NCBI RefSeq assembly: GCF_000620065.1
Contig: NZ_JHVI01000004.1
Span: 117,065-181,064 of the forward strand
Source of the DNA: Meiothermus cerbereus DSM 11376
GTDB lineage: Bacteria; Deinococcota; Deinococci; Deinococcales; Thermaceae
Direction of reading: 5' to 3'
DNA: 64,000 bases
The position numbers were made by a program, and so were the translations under genes. The notes under the pieces are model-generated. The model had not been told where the DNA came from. It saw nothing but the letters and a program-made list of their open reading frames with translations, and did not search any database. This document shows, one piece after another, positions 1-8,151 of the stretch. Position 1 is the stretch's first letter, and each line of letters starts with the position of its first letter.

Positions 1-588
1 CCGGCGGGCGGCGACTTCTCCGAGCCCGTCACCCAGTCCACCCTGCGTATTACCGGGGGTTTCTGGGCCCTGGACGCGCAGTTGGCTCGAGCCCGCCACT
101 TCCCCGCCATCAACTGGGCCCGCTCGTACTCCTTGTTCCTGGGCAGCCTCGAGTCGTGGTACCGCGAGAACGTGGCCCCGGACTACCCCGAGGTGCGCAC
201 CCAGATCATCACCCTGCTGCAACGCGAGGCCGAACTGCAACAGGTGGTGCAGCTCGTGGGCCCCGATGCCCTGCAGGATGCCGAGCGGCTGAGCCTGGAA
301 ATTGGCCGTATCGCCCGTGAAGACTTCCTGCAACAAAACGGCTACGACCCGGTGGACGCCAGCTGCTCGATGGCCAAGGCCTACGGCATCATGCAGATGA
401 TTATTGCGGCCTACAAGCAGGGCGAGCTGGCCCTCTCCAAGGGGGCTACCATCTCGGACTTCCTGAACGACCCGGTCATCGAGAAGATCGGGCGGGCGCG
501 TTACGTGCCGGAGGCCGAGTTCCCCGCCTATAAGGCCGAGTTCGACCAGATGATCAAGACCGCCTTCTTGGGTGCGGTCAAGGCGTAA
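1..588 (+). CDS. atpA: V-type ATP synthase subunit A, 3' part
   Basis: This is the C-terminal 195 residues of the catalytic A subunit of the rotary V/A-type ATP synthase; the open frame runs off the left edge, so the P-loop part is missing. The visible start of the fragment ([15 protein letters not shown], then [19 protein letters not shown]) is the conserved stretch preceding the C-terminal helical domain of A subunits. It is followed after 10 nt by atpB; the TAA stop is part of the atpB Shine-Dalgarno sequence (TAAGGAGG), which suggests translational coupling. The order A-B-D is that of Thermus-type ATP synthase operons. A TTG at 82 is not a start, because homology continues upstream of it. 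Confidence 0.95.
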   Translation, partial: PAGGDFSEPVTQSTLRITGGFWALDAQLARARHFPAINWARSYSLFLGSLESWYRENVAPDYPEVRTQIITLLQREAELQQVVQLVGPDALQDAERLSLEIGRIAREDFLQQNGYDPVDASCSMAKAYGIMQMIIAAYKQGELALSKGATISDFLNDPVIEKIGRARYVPEAEFPAYKAEFDQMIKTAFLGAVKA

Positions 589-598
589 GGAGGTTTTG

Positions 599-1999
599 AT
601 GCTCAAAAAAGAATATAACGCCGTAACTTACGTCTCCGGCCCGCTTTTGTTTCTGGAAGGGGCTTCCGACCTGGCCTACGGCGCCATTGTGAACATTGAT
701 GACGGCACGGGCCGCATTCGCGGCGGCCAGGTGATCGAGGTCTCTGACCAGTACACGGTTTTGCAGGTCTTCGAGGAAACCTCGGGGCTGAACCTCGAGC
801 ACACCACGGTTTCGCTGGTGGAAGATGTGGCCCGCCTGGGCGTCTCCAAGGAGATGGTGGGCCGGGCCTTCAACGGTATCGGCAAGCCCATCGACGGCCT
901 GCCCCCGGTGGTGGCCGATAAGCGCCTGCCCATCAACGGCGCCCCCATCAACCCGGTGGCCCGCGAGAAGCCTGAGGAGTTCATCCAGACCGGGGTTAGC
1001 GCCATTGACGTCAACATGACCCTGGTGCGCGGGCAGAAGCTGCCCATCTTCTCCGGTTCCGGTCTGCCGCACAACGAGCTGGCCGCCCAGATTGCCCGTC
1101 AGGCCAAGGTGCTGGGCGAGGGCGAGGGCTTCGCGGTGGTGTTTGCCGCAATGGGCATTACCCAGCGCGAGGTGAGCTACTTCATGCAGGAGTTTGAGCG
1201 TACCGGGGCTTTGAGCCGCTCGGTGCTCTTCCTCAACAAGGCCGACGACCCCACCGTGGAGCGCCTGCTGACCCCCCGCATGGCCCTCACGGCTGCCGAG
1301 TACCTGGCCTTCGAGCACGACTACCACGTGCTGGTGATCCTCACCGACCTGACCAACTACTGCGAGGCCCTGCGCGAGATTGGTGGGGCCCGGGAAGAGA
1401 TTCCGGGCCGCCGCGGCTACCCTGGCTACATGTACACCGACCTGGCCTCGCTCTACGAGCGTGCGGGCGTGGTGCACGGCAAGAAGGGCTCGGTGACGCA
1501 GATCCCCATCCTCTCGATGCCCGGCGACGACATCACCCACCCCATCCCCGACCTGACCGGCTACATCACCGAAGGCCAGATCTTCATTGCGCGCGACCTG
1601 GCCCAGCAGGGCATCTTCCCGCCCATCAACGTACAGCCCAGCCTCTCGCGGCTGATGAACAACGGTATCGGCAAGGGCAAGACCCGCGCCGACCACAAGG
1701 AGCTGGCCGACCAGCTTTTCAGCTCCTACGCCCGTGGGGTGAACCTGCGCCGGTTGGTGGCCATTACCGGCGAGGACGCTCTGACCGAGATGGACAAGAA
1801 GTACCTGCGCTTCGCCACCAACTTCGAGCAGAAGTTTATCAACCAGGGCCAGAAGGAGCGCTCCATCGAGGAGAGCCTGAACATCGGCTGGGCTTTGCTC
1901 GCCGACTTCCCGCCCTCTGAACTCAAGCGTATTCGTCGCGAGTACATCGAGCAGTACCACCAGAAGACCGGCAAGCTTGAAGAGCTGGTGGGAGCTTAA
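599..1999 (+). CDS. atpB: V-type ATP synthase subunit B
   Basis: Non-catalytic nucleotide-binding subunit of the V1 head (466 aa, normal length). It begins [18 protein letters not shown] and has the family features [17 protein letters not shown] in place of a functional Walker A lysine motif, [22 protein letters not shown], and the [12 protein letters not shown] segment. I start it at ATG 599 because AAGGAGG lies 5 nt before it; an in-frame upstream codon at 572 would lie inside atpA. It works with A subunits as an A3B3 hexamer at the cytoplasmic face of the membrane. The long opposite-strand open frame across this gene is a high-GC artefact. Confidence 0.97.
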   Translation: MLKKEYNAVTYVSGPLLFLEGASDLAYGAIVNIDDGTGRIRGGQVIEVSDQYTVLQVFEETSGLNLEHTTVSLVEDVARLGVSKEMVGRAFNGIGKPIDGLPPVVADKRLPINGAPINPVAREKPEEFIQTGVSAIDVNMTLVRGQKLPIFSGSGLPHNELAAQIARQAKVLGEGEGFAVVFAAMGITQREVSYFMQEFERTGALSRSVLFLNKADDPTVERLLTPRMALTAAEYLAFEHDYHVLVILTDLTNYCEALREIGGAREEIPGRRGYPGYMYTDLASLYERAGVVHGKKGSVTQIPILSMPGDDITHPIPDLTGYITEGQIFIARDLAQQGIFPPINVQPSLSRLMNNGIGKGKTRADHKELADQLFSSYARGVNLRRLVAITGEDALTEMDKKYLRFATNFEQKFINQGQKERSIEESLNIGWALLADFPPSELKRIRREYIEQYHQKTGKLEELVGA

Positions 2000-2005
2000 C
2001 GCATG

Positions 2006-2086
2006 AAAGGCGTGGAAAGTAGAAAGAGAAAAGTAAAGTCAAGGGCTCTTGGGTTTCCTTTCCACTTTTCTCTTTTCTCGCCTTTT
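2006..2086. repeat. Intergenic imperfect palindrome, copy 1
   Basis: Between atpB and atpD sits an imperfect inverted repeat of about 81 nt. The left arm is purine-rich, begins AAAGGCG and contains AGAAAGAGAAAAG; the right arm is pyrimidine-rich and ends CTTTTCTCGCCTTTT. It is closely related to the element at 6107-6191. It may fold in the mRNA and tune expression of atpD relative to A and B. The repeat family itself is not one I can name. Confidence 0.6.
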
Positions 2087-2098
2087 AGGGGTTAAATT

Positions 2099-2764
2099 AT
2101 GGCTGAACCTGTCTCACCGACCCGCTCCACCTTGCTGGCCAAACGCGACCAGAAGCGGCTGGCCTTGCAAGGCGTGGAACTGCTAAAGAACAAGCGGGAC
2201 GCCCTGATTGGCGAGTTTTTCGCCCTGGTGCAAGACTCGCTCAAAGCCCGCGAGGCCCTCAACAATGCTGCTAAGGAGGCGTACTTCAGCCTGCTGATTG
2301 CCAAGGCTTTCGATACCCCCGAGGCGGTGGAGTCGCTTTCGGGTAACCCCATCGAGGTGCAGATAGAGGTAGAGAGCCTTTATGGCGTTAAGGTGCCCAG
2401 GATTTCTGCGCCAACCTCGGAAGGAGGCTTGTCCTTTAGTCCGATTGGGGTAGGGGCCAAGACCCTCGAGGCCGCCACCGCCTTCCGCCGCCTGGCCGAG
2501 GCCATCATCGCGGTGGCCAACACCGAAAACCGCCTGCGCAAGATCGGCGAGGAGATCAAGAAAACCAACCGCCGGGTGAATGCCCTCGAGCAGATCTCCA
2601 TCCCCGAGATTAACGAGCAGATCAAGTTCGTTACCGACACCCTCGACCAGCGCGCTTTGGAGGAGGTGACGACCCTCAAGCGCATCAAGGCCGCCATTCT
2701 GGCCCGCGATGCCGAGGAGCAGGGCATCGTCTCGGCGCATATCGAGAAAGGCGCTGGGTTATAG
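2099..2764 (+). CDS. atpD: V-type ATP synthase subunit D
   Basis: Central-stalk (rotor shaft) subunit of the V/A-type ATP synthase, 221 aa. The N-terminal PTRSTLLAKRDQKRLALQGVELLKNKRDALIGEF and the C-terminal NRRVNALEQISIPEINEQIKF segments are typical of the D family. The predicted structure is two long antiparallel helices that form the shaft. It starts at ATG 2099, just after the palindromic repeat that separates it from atpB. A strong hairpin terminator 20 nt downstream ends the operon. Confidence 0.95.
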   Translation: MAEPVSPTRSTLLAKRDQKRLALQGVELLKNKRDALIGEFFALVQDSLKAREALNNAAKEAYFSLLIAKAFDTPEAVESLSGNPIEVQIEVESLYGVKVPRISAPTSEGGLSFSPIGVGAKTLEAATAFRRLAEAIIAVANTENRLRKIGEEIKKTNRRVNALEQISIPEINEQIKFVTDTLDQRALEEVTTLKRIKAAILARDAEEQGIVSAHIEKGAGL

Positions 2765-2784
2765 GGCACCACGCAGTTTGCATA

Positions 2785-2808
2785 CCCCGCCGAAAGGCGG
2801 GGTTTTTT
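2785..2808 (+). terminator. Rho-independent terminator of atp operon
   Basis: Perfect 7-bp stem CCCCGCC/GGCGGGG with GAAA loop, followed by six T. It lies 20 nt after the atpD stop. Confidence 0.93.
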
Positions 2809-2961
2809 GGTTTGCCCTCGAGCCTATTTTTTGAGTGCGCTCGAATGCTCCAAATATACGACGAAGCGGTTTTTGTCCCCAAATCAATACGCGGAGCGGA
2901 ACTGTCTTCTGCTTTTGAGAATGGCGACATCAATGAGATGCGCACGATAGAATGAGCCGCA

Positions 2962-3312
2962 ATGCTTGATTTTTTCGTCGGATTGGGGTTGTTCTTGCTG
3001 GCATTGGTAGTGGTGCGTCGCCTGGGCTGGGCCTGGGGGGTGGTGGGGGTCTGGCTCAACCTGTTGTGGTTTATCTACCAGAACGAACTGGGCCAGGGCT
3101 GGCTGTTTTACATGCGCGGGGTGGGGCTGGCCTTTGTGCTGGCGGCGGGCTATCGGCAGTATGGGCTGGCCTGGGCCCTGCTGCCCTGGCCACTGCTTGT
3201 GGTGGGGCGTTTTGAGATGCAGATGCTCTGGCCCTACTTTCCCGCCTGGGGCGAAGGGCTGATGCTGGGGGCGGTGTTTTACTTGCTGGTGGGGCTTTTT
3301 AAGAGGCCCTGA
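2962..3312 (+). CDS. Small integral membrane protein, unknown function
   Basis: A 116-aa very hydrophobic protein with about four predicted membrane segments (residues about 3-18, 23-40, 50-70 and 95-113). I do not recognise the family. A TAGAAT box lies 8 nt before ATG 2962 and there is no Shine-Dalgarno sequence, so the mRNA may be leaderless. Its 3' end overlaps the convergent hydrolase gene by 34 nt. The overlap and lack of homology make it somewhat uncertain. Confidence 0.6.
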   Translation: MLDFFVGLGLFLLALVVVRRLGWAWGVVGVWLNLLWFIYQNELGQGWLFYMRGVGLAFVLAAGYRQYGLAWALLPWPLLVVGRFEMQMLWPYFPAWGEGLMLGAVFYLLVGLFKRP

Positions 3313-4046
3313 TACAGCTCGGGGCGGCGCTGGGGGAAGACGGGGAAGTCCTGGCGCAGCTTGGCGGGATAACTGGGGTCGAGCGCCACCACCCCAAGCC
3401 CCTCGCTTTCTACCCGCAGCAGCTCCATGCCCAGGGGGTCTACCGCCAGGCTGGGCGCACCAAAGGGTTCTTCGGCGTGGTTGACCGCAACTAGGTAGGC
3501 CTGGTTTTCGGCGGCCCGGGCTTTGCAAAAAAGCTCCCAGGCGTAGCTGCGGCTCATGGGCCAGGCCGAGGGAATCAGGAATAGACTGACCCCCTGTAGG
3601 GCATAGGCACGGAAGAGCTCGGGGAAGCGCAGGTCGAAGCAGATGGCGATGCCAACCTTGAAGCCCCCCAGCTCGAGCGCAACCAAATCCTGCCCCGGAA
3701 CCATGGTCTCGGGCTCGCCAAAGGCGGGAATCAGGTGGGTTTTGGTGTAGCAGGCCCCCTGGCCCGCGGGCCCCATGACCCTGGCCCGGTTGGCGTGGCG
3801 CTCGCCGGCCTGCTCCAGCACCCCGGCGACCAGGGTCATGCCGGTTTGGCTAGAGAATTGCTCGAGGTGCGTCAGCACGGCTGGGGTAAAGGCAGCATCG
3901 GCAAAGCGGTAGCCGCTGGGGAATAGCTCGGGCAGCACCGCGACCTGTGCGCCTTCCTGGTGGGCCTGGTGGAGGAGCTCGAGAGCCTTTTCCAACGTGG
4001 CCTGGGGGGTTTCGCGGGTTGCCAGGTGCAGTAGGGCTACTTTCAT
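3279..4046 (-). CDS. Carbon-nitrogen hydrolase (nitrilase superfamily)
   Basis: A 255-aa cytoplasmic amidase-type enzyme that hydrolyses C-N bonds of amides; the substrate is unknown and omega-amidase or another small-amide activity is possible. The Glu-Lys-Cys triad is visible: E40 in VLPELF, K102 in YTKTHL and C136 in AICFDLRFPE. Length is normal for the single-domain family. Its ATG overlaps the stop of the upstream membrane-protein gene by 4 nt (ATGA), so it is the last gene of a three-gene minus-strand operon (4721 to 3279). Confidence 0.9.
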   Translation of the reverse strand: MKVALLHLATRETPQATLEKALELLHQAHQEGAQVAVLPELFPSGYRFADAAFTPAVLTHLEQFSSQTGMTLVAGVLEQAGERHANRARVMGPAGQGACYTKTHLIPAFGEPETMVPGQDLVALELGGFKVGIAICFDLRFPELFRAYALQGVSLFLIPSAWPMSRSYAWELFCKARAAENQAYLVAVNHAEEPFGAPSLAVDPLGMELLRVESEGLGVVALDPSYPAKLRQDFPVFPQRRPELYQGLLKSPTSK

Positions 4047-4390
4047 GCTTTCTCCCGCAAGCGGTAGGCCAGATAGGGCAGGCCCAGTCCCAGGGCGCTT
4101 CCCAGCAGTGCGGCCCAGAGCTGCCCGCCCACACCCAAGAGCCCTCCGACGGCCTGTGCCAGCACCAGCGCGGCCAGCACCGCCACATACAGCGGGATGA
4201 CAAAGGGTTTACCGCTGCCGTACTGCACCAACCCGGCCCCCACCAGCGTTGCTACGGAAAGGGTGGCGCCAAAGGGGCTGGGCTGTACAAAGAAAAACCA
4301 GATAAAGCCAGCTATTCCAGCATAGATGAGGGTACGGGCCAGCCAGTCGGGTGCTAGCGAGCGCTCCAGGAATGTGCCCAGCTTGCTCAA
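4043..4390 (-). CDS. Small membrane protein, unknown
   Basis: A 115-aa protein with an N-terminal basic/acidic stretch and about four hydrophobic segments (one rich in IWFFFVQP, the last GSALGLGLPYLAYRL). I place the start at TTG 4390 because GGAGG lies 6 nt before it and it directly follows the preceding gene; longer in-frame starts would overlap that gene. The stop overlaps the start of the hydrolase gene as ATGA, implying coupled translation. No function can be assigned. Confidence 0.7.
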   Translation of the reverse strand: MSKLGTFLERSLAPDWLARTLIYAGIAGFIWFFFVQPSPFGATLSVATLVGAGLVQYGSGKPFVIPLYVAVLAALVLAQAVGGLLGVGGQLWAALLGSALGLGLPYLAYRLREKA

Positions 4391-4409
4391 ACCCGGCCTC
4401 CAAAGCGTA

Positions 4410-4721
4410 TCAGGACTTGATAAAACGCCAGACGATGAGGCTCGACAAAATGAGCCCCAGGCCACCCCAGGCCACCTGAGGCTCGCTGCCCGCAAAGCCC
4501 AGCAGTGCGGCCAGCACACCTGCGCTCAGGAAGCCAGGCGCATACTTTGGATTGACGGTCAGTCCCAGCAGGAACGCTACCAAAAAACCCGAAACTGCCG
4601 GTGGCATACTGGCCCCCACCGCTACTACCACAATTAACAAGCCCAGGGTAATTACCAGGCCTACGAAATAAGCCCCTGGAAAGGGTTCCTTGCTCGGTTT
4701 GTCTGTTGCTTTCTCTGCCAT
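4410..4721 (-). CDS. Small membrane protein, unknown
   Basis: A 103-aa protein with a polar N terminus (MAEKATDKPSKEPFPG) and about three hydrophobic segments. First gene of the minus-strand trio with the 115-aa membrane protein and the nitrilase-family hydrolase. The two small membrane proteins may act together; no domain is recognised. A TATAAA sequence about 16 nt upstream is a possible -10. Confidence 0.65.
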   Translation of the reverse strand: MAEKATDKPSKEPFPGAYFVGLVITLGLLIVVVAVGASMPPAVSGFLVAFLLGLTVNPKYAPGFLSAGVLAALLGFAGSEPQVAWGGLGLILSSLIVWRFIKS

Positions 4722-4838
4722 GTGCTATACCTGCTTTATAGCTTACCGCTTTTGGATGAGCTTGGCACCTAAGCAGCTTCGTTCGCTGGGCTTTCCCTGG
4801 GCATTGTTATGCCTGTGCTGGTGGGCGGCATTTTGCTA

Positions 4839-4867
4839 TTGGCTAGCGTCAGCAGTCATGTTAGCAT
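4839..4867 (+). promoter_or_regulatory. Promoter for aspartate kinase
   Basis: TTGGCT (4839-4844), a 17-nt spacer and TAGCAT (4862-4867). Transcription would begin about 7 nt before the aspartate kinase ATG. Confidence 0.5.
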
Positions 4868-4879
4868 TCTTTGCTAGCT

Positions 4880-6106
4880 ATGGCCCTCATTGTCCAAAAA
4901 TATGGCGGAACCAGCGTGGGCGACCTCGAGCGCATTCACAAGGTGGCCCAGCGCGTCCACCACTACCTCGAGAAAGGACACCAGCTTGTGGTGGTGGTCT
5001 CGGCCATGGGTCGTATGACCGACGAACTGATTGCCCTGGCCAGGCGGGTGAACAAACGTCCGCCTCAGCGCGAACTCGACATGCTTACCACCATTGGCGA
5101 GCAGCAGTCGGTGGCCTTGCTTTCGATGCAGCTCAACGCTATGGGTATTCCAGCGCGGGGGTTTACCCAACACCAGATTGGTATAACTACCGATGGGCGC
5201 TACGGCGATGCCCGCATTTTGCGGGTAGAGCCCACCCTCATCCAGCAAGCCCTGAACCGGGGAGAAGTGGCGGTGGTGGCGGGCTTTATGGGCACTACCC
5301 CCGAAGGCGAACTGACTACCCTGGGGCGCGGCGGCTCCGATACCACCGCAGTTGCTCTGGCAGCGGCCCTGGGGGCGCGGGAGTGCGAAATCTTTACCGA
5401 CACCGAAGGGGTTTATACCACCGACCCACACACCATCCCTGAGGCGCAAAAACTCAACAAAATTGGCTACGACCAGATGCTGGAGATGGCGGCCCTGGGA
5501 GCGCGGGTGCTGCACCCCCGGTCGGTCTACTACGGCAAGCGCTATGGGGTGAGAATCCACGTGCGCAGCAGCTTTTCCTATAACCCTGGCACCATTGTTA
5601 CGGAGGATGGAATGGAACTCGATCGCCCAGTGACGGGGGTAGCCCTCGACGACGAAATTGCCCAGATCGGTCTGATAGGCATTCCGGATCGGCCCGGCAT
5701 TGCAGCCCGGGTCTTTGAAGCCCTAGCCCGCAAAGGCGTGGCCGTAGACATGATTATCCAGGGGGTTCCCGGCCACGAAGCCAGCCGAACCCAGATGGCT
5801 TTTACCGTTAACCAAGACTTTGTCGAAGAGGCCTTGGAGGCCCTCGAGCCCGTTCTGGCCGAGATTGGCGGCGAGGCCCAGCTGCGCCGGGACATCTGCA
5901 AGATTTCCATCGTGGGGGTGGCCCTGGCCTCGACCCCCGGCATTCCGGCCCGGATGTTCCAGGCCCTCTTTAGCGCCGGGGCCAACATCGACATGATTGC
6001 AACCAGCGAGGTGCGCATCTCGGCCATTATCCCCTCGCAGTACGCCGAAGCGGCCCTGCGCGCAGTGCATAGCGCGTTTGAGCTGGATAAGCCGGTGGAA
6101 AAGTAA
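4880..6106 (+). CDS. lysC: Aspartate kinase
   Basis: Phosphorylates aspartate, the first step to threonine, methionine and diaminopimelate (408 aa). The kinase domain opens with VQKYGGTSVGDLERI; GRGGSDTTAVALAAALGA and FTDTEGVYTTDP follow, and residues about 250-400 hold two ACT regulatory domains (GIPDRPGIAARVF and ASTPGIPARMFQAL). I start at ATG 4880 (MALIVQKYGG); an upstream TTG at 4871 adds three residues with no ribosome site. The Thermus enzymes of this type are alpha2beta2, the beta subunit being made from an in-frame internal start, and such a start is visible at 5612. Confidence 0.95.
   Translation: MALIVQKYGGTSVGDLERIHKVAQRVHHYLEKGHQLVVVVSAMGRMTDELIALARRVNKRPPQRELDMLTTIGEQQSVALLSMQLNAMGIPARGFTQHQIGITTDGRYGDARILRVEPTLIQQALNRGEVAVVAGFMGTTPEGELTTLGRGGSDTTAVALAAALGARECEIFTDTEGVYTTDPHTIPEAQKLNKIGYDQMLEMAALGARVLHPRSVYYGKRYGVRIHVRSSFSYNPGTIVTEDGMELDRPVTGVALDDEIAQIGLIGIPDRPGIAARVFEALARKGVAVDMIIQGVPGHEASRTQMAFTVNQDFVEEALEALEPVLAEIGGEAQLRRDICKISIVGVALASTPGIPARMFQALFSAGANIDMIATSEVRISAIIPSQYAEAALRAVHSAFELDKPVEK
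5600..5614 (+). promoter_or_regulatory. Internal ribosome site for aspartate kinase beta subunit
   Basis: ACGGAGG (5600-5606) lies 5 nt before the in-frame ATG 5612. Translation from it would give a 164-aa protein starting MELDRPVTGVALDDEIAQIG, made of the two ACT domains only. This matches the separately translated regulatory beta subunit known for Thermus aspartate kinase. Confidence 0.75.
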
Positions 6107-6191
6107 CAGGCGAGAAAAGTGGAAAGAGAAAAGGAAAATCCAGAGCTTTTGACTTTTCTTTCCTCTTTCCCCTTTTATCTTTCCTCGCCTG
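6107..6191. repeat. Intergenic imperfect palindrome, copy 2
   Basis: About 85 nt between aspartate kinase and the phosphoribosyltransferase gene. It begins CAGGCGAGAAAAGTGGAAAG and ends CCTCGCCTG, purine-rich on the left and pyrimidine-rich on the right. It is clearly related to the element at 2006-2086. Confidence 0.6.
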
Positions 6192-6201
6192 TGGGGGTCA
6201 T

Positions 6202-6717
6202 ATGAGTGAAACCACCAACTACTCTGGCAAACAATACCTGAGCTGGCAGGATATTACCAACCTGGTTTCCAAGCTGCTGGGCCAGGTCAACCCCAACGAC
6301 TTTGACTGCATTCTGGCGGTAACTCGAGGTGGTATGATTCCGGCCTGCCTGGTTTCCGAGGCCACCGATCAGCGCAACATTCTGACTGCTGCTGTGATGT
6401 TTTACACTGATGTGGGCGAGACCATCAAAGACCCTGTTTTTCTCCAGTTTCCCTCCGATAGTTTGCTGTATGGTAAGCGGGTACTGGTTGTAGACGACGT
6501 GTGGGATTCGGGTAAAACGGCTGTGGCGGTGCGCGAGCGCATCCGGATGGCCGGTGGACGTCCTCAGGTAGCGGTCTTGCACTACAAACCCAGCAAAAGT
6601 CAGTTCCCCGCTGACGGCCCCGACTACTACGCTGCCGAGACCGAGGCCTGGATTGTGTATCCCTGGGATCCGGCCCAGGGCTGGACCACCTTGGGCCAGG
6701 GGGCCAGCCAGGCCTGA
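6202..6717 (+). CDS. Phosphoribosyltransferase (purine-salvage type)
   Basis: Type I PRTase of 171 aa. The PRPP-binding motif VLVVDDVWDSGKTA is at about residues 94-107, and an upstream LAVTRGGMIPACLVSE segment is typical of hypoxanthine/guanine/xanthine PRTases. It probably converts a purine base and PRPP to the nucleotide in salvage; the exact base is not readable. ATG 6202 is preceded by GTGGGGGT. It follows the palindromic repeat, with a hairpin terminator downstream. Confidence 0.85.
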   Translation: MSETTNYSGKQYLSWQDITNLVSKLLGQVNPNDFDCILAVTRGGMIPACLVSEATDQRNILTAAVMFYTDVGETIKDPVFLQFPSDSLLYGKRVLVVDDVWDSGKTAVAVRERIRMAGGRPQVAVLHYKPSKSQFPADGPDYYAAETEAWIVYPWDPAQGWTTLGQGASQA

Positions 6718-6790
6718 AATACGGCAAGTGCGGTGGAGGGGCAGATTTAACTAGCCGCTCACAACTTGAATTGCTGTGAAAGGTGCGATA

Positions 6791-6818
6791 AGCGGGCCTT
6801 ACCGAGGTGAGGCCCGCT
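6791..6818. terminator. Hairpin terminator
   Basis: Perfect 9-bp stem AGCGGGCCT/AGGCCCGCT followed by TGGTTTG on the plus strand. It lies between the convergent PRTase and mdh genes and may act on both. Confidence 0.7.
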
Positions 6819-6861
6819 TGGTTTGTCCCGAAGGGGAAATAGCAAAATGCCGTAAGACTAA

Positions 6862-6880
6862 CGCCCGAAGCGTTCGGGTG
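6862..6880. terminator. Second small hairpin between convergent genes
   Basis: CGCCCGAA/TTCGGGTG stem (one G-T pair) with a 3-nt loop, 41 nt after the mdh stop. Possible 3' end of the mdh transcript; no clear T-run. Confidence 0.4.
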
Positions 6881-6920
6881 AGCGTTTTCCCCCTATTGCT
6901 GCTACGGGCGGAGGCTCCTA

Positions 6921-7910
6921 CTACTTGATCAGGCCCAGTTGCAGCACCGCGTCGCGCTCCTCGGCCAGCTCTCTGGCGGTAGCGTCCATCTTGCTGCGGC
7001 TGAACTCGTTGATATCCAGGCCCTGCACAATTTCAAAGTCGCCGTCTTTGCAAACACAGGGGTAGCTGTACACCAGCCCTTCGGGGATGCCATACGAGCC
7101 GTCGGAGGGAACAGCCATGCTGACCCAGTCGCCCTCAGGGGTGCCCAGGGCCCAGTTGCGCATGTGGTCGATGGCCGCGCTGGCTGCCGAGGCCGCCGAG
7201 GAAGCGCCGCGGGCTTCAATAATTTCAGCCCCGCGCTTGGCGACTTTGGGAATGTAGGTATTGACGTACCAGTCGTGGTCGCCTACCAGCTCGTAGGCAT
7301 TTCTGCCCCCAACTTCGCAGTGGAACAGGTCGGGGTACTGGGTGACGGAGTGGTTGCCCCAGATGGTCATCTTCTTAATCTCGCTTACGGGCACCTTTAG
7401 GCGGGCCGCCAGCTGCGAGATGGCCCGGTTGTGGTCGAGGCGGGTCATGGCGTGAATCTGACGCGGCGAGAGGTTGGGGGCGTTTTTGTAGGTGATGAGG
7501 GCGTTGGTATTGGCTGGGTTGCCTACTACCAGCACCTTTACATCTTTGCGGGCGTTGTCCGAAAGAGCGCGGCCCTGGGCGGTGAAGATGGCGCCGTTGG
7601 CCTGGAGCAAGTCGGCGCGCTCCATGCCTTGTTTGCGGGGCATGGCCCCTACCAGCAGGGCATAGTCGGCGTCGGCAAAAGCTATGTTGGGATCGTCGGT
7701 GGGTACGATGCCTGCCAGGGTGGGGAAAGCACAGTCCTCGAGCTCCATAACGACCCCATTCAGGGCCTTGAGGGCCGGGGTAATCTCCAAGAGCTGCAGG
7801 ATAACCGGCTGGTCTTTGCCGAGCATCTCGCCTGCGGCAATGCGGAACAGCAAGCTATAGCCAATTTGACCGGCTGCACCAGTAACTGCGACACGTACAG
7901 GGGACTTCAT
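6921..7910 (-). CDS. mdh: Malate dehydrogenase
   Basis: NAD-dependent interconversion of malate and oxaloacetate in the TCA cycle (329 aa). The start codon is ATG 7910 ([25 protein letters not shown]), with AAGGAG 7 nt before it; the upstream extension lacks homology. Visible motifs are the Rossmann glycine loop TGAAGQIG, substrate loop [15 protein letters not shown], catalytic [11 protein letters not shown] and the proton-relay histidine in [12 protein letters not shown]. The length and form match the cytosolic-type MDH of Thermus. It is divergent from the malic enzyme gene, so both malate-consuming enzymes share one 241-nt control region. Confidence 0.97.
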   Translation of the reverse strand: MKSPVRVAVTGAAGQIGYSLLFRIAAGEMLGKDQPVILQLLEITPALKALNGVVMELEDCAFPTLAGIVPTDDPNIAFADADYALLVGAMPRKQGMERADLLQANGAIFTAQGRALSDNARKDVKVLVVGNPANTNALITYKNAPNLSPRQIHAMTRLDHNRAISQLAARLKVPVSEIKKMTIWGNHSVTQYPDLFHCEVGGRNAYELVGDHDWYVNTYIPKVAKRGAEIIEARGASSAASAASAAIDHMRNWALGTPEGDWVSMAVPSDGSYGIPEGLVYSYPCVCKDGDFEIVQGLDINEFSRSKMDATARELAEERDAVLQLGLIK

Positions 7911-8115
7911 CTGAAAGCTCCTTTCAATGGGTTGTAACCCATCTCTGCCGTTCACGATAATAACGCGCCGAAGGCCCAATGTCGAAGGACAAAGGTCGGG
8001 GGTAGTTACACCATTGAGGGGTTTTCAAAAAAATGCTTATCAGGCCCGCTTCCATTGGGAAGCTCGAGCCCCAGGTGGCCCTGAGCCGCGCGCGGCTCGG
8101 CATGTAACCTGCATC

Positions 8116-8145
8116 TAGACCACAAATACCCTCTGGGCGTAACAT
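8116..8145 (+). promoter_or_regulatory. Promoter of malic enzyme gene (leaderless)
   Basis: TAGACC (8116-8121), 18-nt spacer and TAACAT (8140-8145), then 6 nt to the ATG. No Shine-Dalgarno sequence is present, so transcription should begin at or next to the start codon. Confidence 0.55.
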
Positions 8146-8151
8146 TGCCAC

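Noticed and set aside
578..1960. Long open frame on the minus strand across atpB
   Set aside because: Composition (Gly/His/Val/Leu-rich) and exact overlap with a certain gene mark it as a high-GC shadow; no homology or ribosome site.
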